Assembly: GCF_000948285.1 (NCBI RefSeq)
Contig: NZ_JYBP01000003.1
Location: 1,364,001 to 1,428,000 of the forward strand
Direction of reading: 5' to 3'
Length of the DNA stretch: 64,000 nt
DNA from: Geobacillus kaustophilus
GTDB lineage: Bacteria > Bacillota > Bacilli > Bacillales > Anoxybacillaceae
Shown here: in pieces, positions 62,844 to 64,000 of the stretch
Numbering within the stretch: position 1 is the first letter of the stretch
Layout: each line of letters begins with the position of its first letter
Translations under genes and position numbers: made by a program
The notes under the pieces: generated by a model
The model's input: the letters and a program-made list of their open reading frames with translations, nothing else
Databases searched by the model: none
Told to the model about the DNA's origin: nothing

Positions 62844-63806
62844 TTACTGATGATATAAATGACAAGCTGTCCAATGGTTTTTTCTGACTTCCTTCCAAGC
62901 TGGCTCCTCTTCCTTGCAAATATCCATGGCATATGGGCATCGCGTCCGAAATCTGCAGCCACTTGGCGGGTTGACGGGACTCGGCGGATCCCCGGATAGA
63001 ACAATTCTTTCCCTTTTTCTCGCCAATCTTGGGCTAGGGATCGGTATAGCTGACAAAAGCGCCTGCGTGTAAGGATGCAACGGTTCTTCAAACAGCTCGG
63101 AACTCGTTGCAATTTCCATCATCTTGCCAAGGTACATCACCCCTATCCGATCGCTAATATGTTTGACCATCCCTAAATCATGGGCAATAAACAAATAGGT
63201 TAAATTTTCCTCTTGCTTTAAATCATCCAGCAAGTTCACGACTTGCGCTTGAATCGACACGTCCAAAGCCGAGATTGGCTCATCGGCAACAATAAATTTC
63301 GGTTTAACCGCCAACGCACGGGCAATGCCAATTCTTTGCCTCTGCCCCCCGCTAAACTCATGGGGGAACCGCTGTGCATGTTCCGGATGTAATCCTACTT
63401 TTTCAAGAAGAGCGTACACCATCTCCTGCCGTTCTTTTCCTTTCGCTAACTGATGGGCATCAATACCTTCCGCAATAATATCGCCAACCCTCATCCGCGG
63501 ATTCAACGACGCATGAGGATCTTGGAAAATCATCTGCATTTCCCGGTTCAACCTTTTCCTTGTCGATCGGTCCAAATCACCCGCCAACTCATGGCCGTCA
63601 AAACGAATCGTGCCAGAAGTCGGAGCATGGAGGCCTACAATCATCTTCCCTAACGTCGATTTTCCACTTCCACTTTCTCCCACTAATCCAAATGTTTCCC
63701 CTTTGCGAATCGAAAACGAAATGTCATCGACCGATTTTACCGTTTGATTCGGGCCAATCCGAAAATATTTTTTTACGTTCTCCACCTGCAAAATCTCTTC
63801 GGACAT
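62844..63806 (-). CDS. oppF: Oligopeptide ABC transporter ATP-binding protein
   Basis: Second ATPase of an Opp/Dpp transporter, 320 residues. Walker A GLVGESGSGKSTLG is near residue 40, the Q-loop in QMIFQDPHASLNPRM, signature FSGGQRQRIGIARAL near 155, Walker B FIVADEPISALDVS and the H-loop FIAHDLGMV. The C-terminal oligopeptide extension has a CRFRTRCPYAMDIC motif, a Cys cluster that binds an iron-sulfur centre or metal in relatives. It starts right after the oppD stop (TGA then ATG). Confidence 0.94.
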   Translation of the reverse strand: MSEEILQVENVKKYFRIGPNQTVKSVDDISFSIRKGETFGLVGESGSGKSTLGKMIVGLHAPTSGTIRFDGHELAGDLDRSTRKRLNREMQMIFQDPHASLNPRMRVGDIIAEGIDAHQLAKGKERQEMVYALLEKVGLHPEHAQRFPHEFSGGQRQRIGIARALAVKPKFIVADEPISALDVSIQAQVVNLLDDLKQEENLTYLFIAHDLGMVKHISDRIGVMYLGKMMEIATSSELFEEPLHPYTQALLSAIPIPSPRLARKRERIVLSGDPPSPVNPPSGCRFRTRCPYAMDICKEEEPAWKEVRKNHWTACHLYHQ

Positions 63807-64000
63807 TCACTGCTCCCTCCCCGTTGCAACCAGTGGTTCCACCTTTGGAGCTCTCGGATCATTCAGCCAGCATCTCGCTGTATGTCCTTCGGAAATAACG
63901 AACTCCTGAGGGCTTTTTTTAACACAAATTTCCATTGCATATTGGCAACGCGGAGCAAACGGACAGCCTTTTGGCGGTGAAAAAAGGTCGGGAGGTGCCC
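63807..64000 (-). CDS. oppD: Oligopeptide ABC transporter ATP-binding protein, C-terminal part only
   Basis: Only the last 64 codons are in the window. They encode the oligopeptide-ATPase C-terminal extension: PPDLFSPPKGCPFAPRC with CQYAMEIC following, then EGHTARCWLNDPRA. The stop is immediately before the oppF start. Its ATPase domain lies to the right. The identity as OppD/DppD is inferred from this tail and the order before oppF. Confidence 0.85.
   Translation of the reverse strand, partial: APPDLFSPPKGCPFAPRCQYAMEICVKKSPQEFVISEGHTARCWLNDPRAPKVEPLVATGREQ

Overview
The window looks like chromosomal DNA of a thermophilic Bacillaceae, most likely Geobacillus of the G. stearothermophilus group. 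The glycoside hydrolases have the lengths, catalytic residue positions and gene order that I recall for the hemicellulose island of G. stearothermophilus T-6. Ribosome binding sites are strong and Firmicutes-like, with many GTG and TTG starts. Nearly everything is on the minus strand; the extracellular xylanase xynA and an Rpn-type gene remnant are the exceptions.

Layout. (1) 1-2833: partial iron-type alcohol dehydrogenase, nitronate monooxygenase-like enzyme, Rpn remnant. (2) 2877-8971: xylose operon with a Nif3-like gene, axe2, xynB3 (GH43), xylA and xylB; xylAB also has an internal promoter. (3) 9604-10827: secreted GH10 xylanase xynA. (4) 11074-24859: glucuronic acid regulon with the aguEFG transporter, aguA (GH67), xynB (GH39), kdgK, kdgA, uxuR, uxaC, uxuA, uxuB and a YesL-like protein. 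(5) 25329-30201: cytoplasmic xylo-oligosaccharide operon with a mutarotase, CE4 deacetylase, xynB2 (GH52) and xynA2 (GH10). (6) 30317-36060: xylo-oligosaccharide transporter xynEFG and its two-component system xynDC. (7) 36285-45739: arabinofuranosidase operon with two GH51 enzymes, a small cysteine-rich protein, an oxidoreductase, a mutarotase, araL, araM and GH127. (8) 46006-51868: abnEFJ transporter and secreted arabinanase abnA. (9) 52196-59778: araR and araD-araB-araA-abp-abnB. (10) 60112-64000: pyrrolidone-carboxylate peptidase, DUF3899-like membrane protein and an Opp/Dpp peptide transporter that runs off the window.

How it works together. Only XynA and AbnA carry ordinary secretion signals, so xylan and arabinan are cut outside only to oligomers. 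These enter through three ABC systems, none with its own ATPase here, and are finished by cytoplasmic hydrolases and esterases. Xylose goes through XylAB, arabinose through AraABD, and glucuronate through UxaC-UxuB-UxuA-KdgK-KdgA.

Regulation visible in the DNA. A shared 30-bp XylR-type element covers the -35 box of four promoters with the same geometry. CTAGTATACTAG-type palindromes mark the UxuR regulon. AraR boxes sit inside or next to arabinose promoters. Three catabolite (cre) candidates were found. Each of the three transporter operons has a hairpin directly after its binding-protein gene, and the start codon of abp is folded into a predicted stem.
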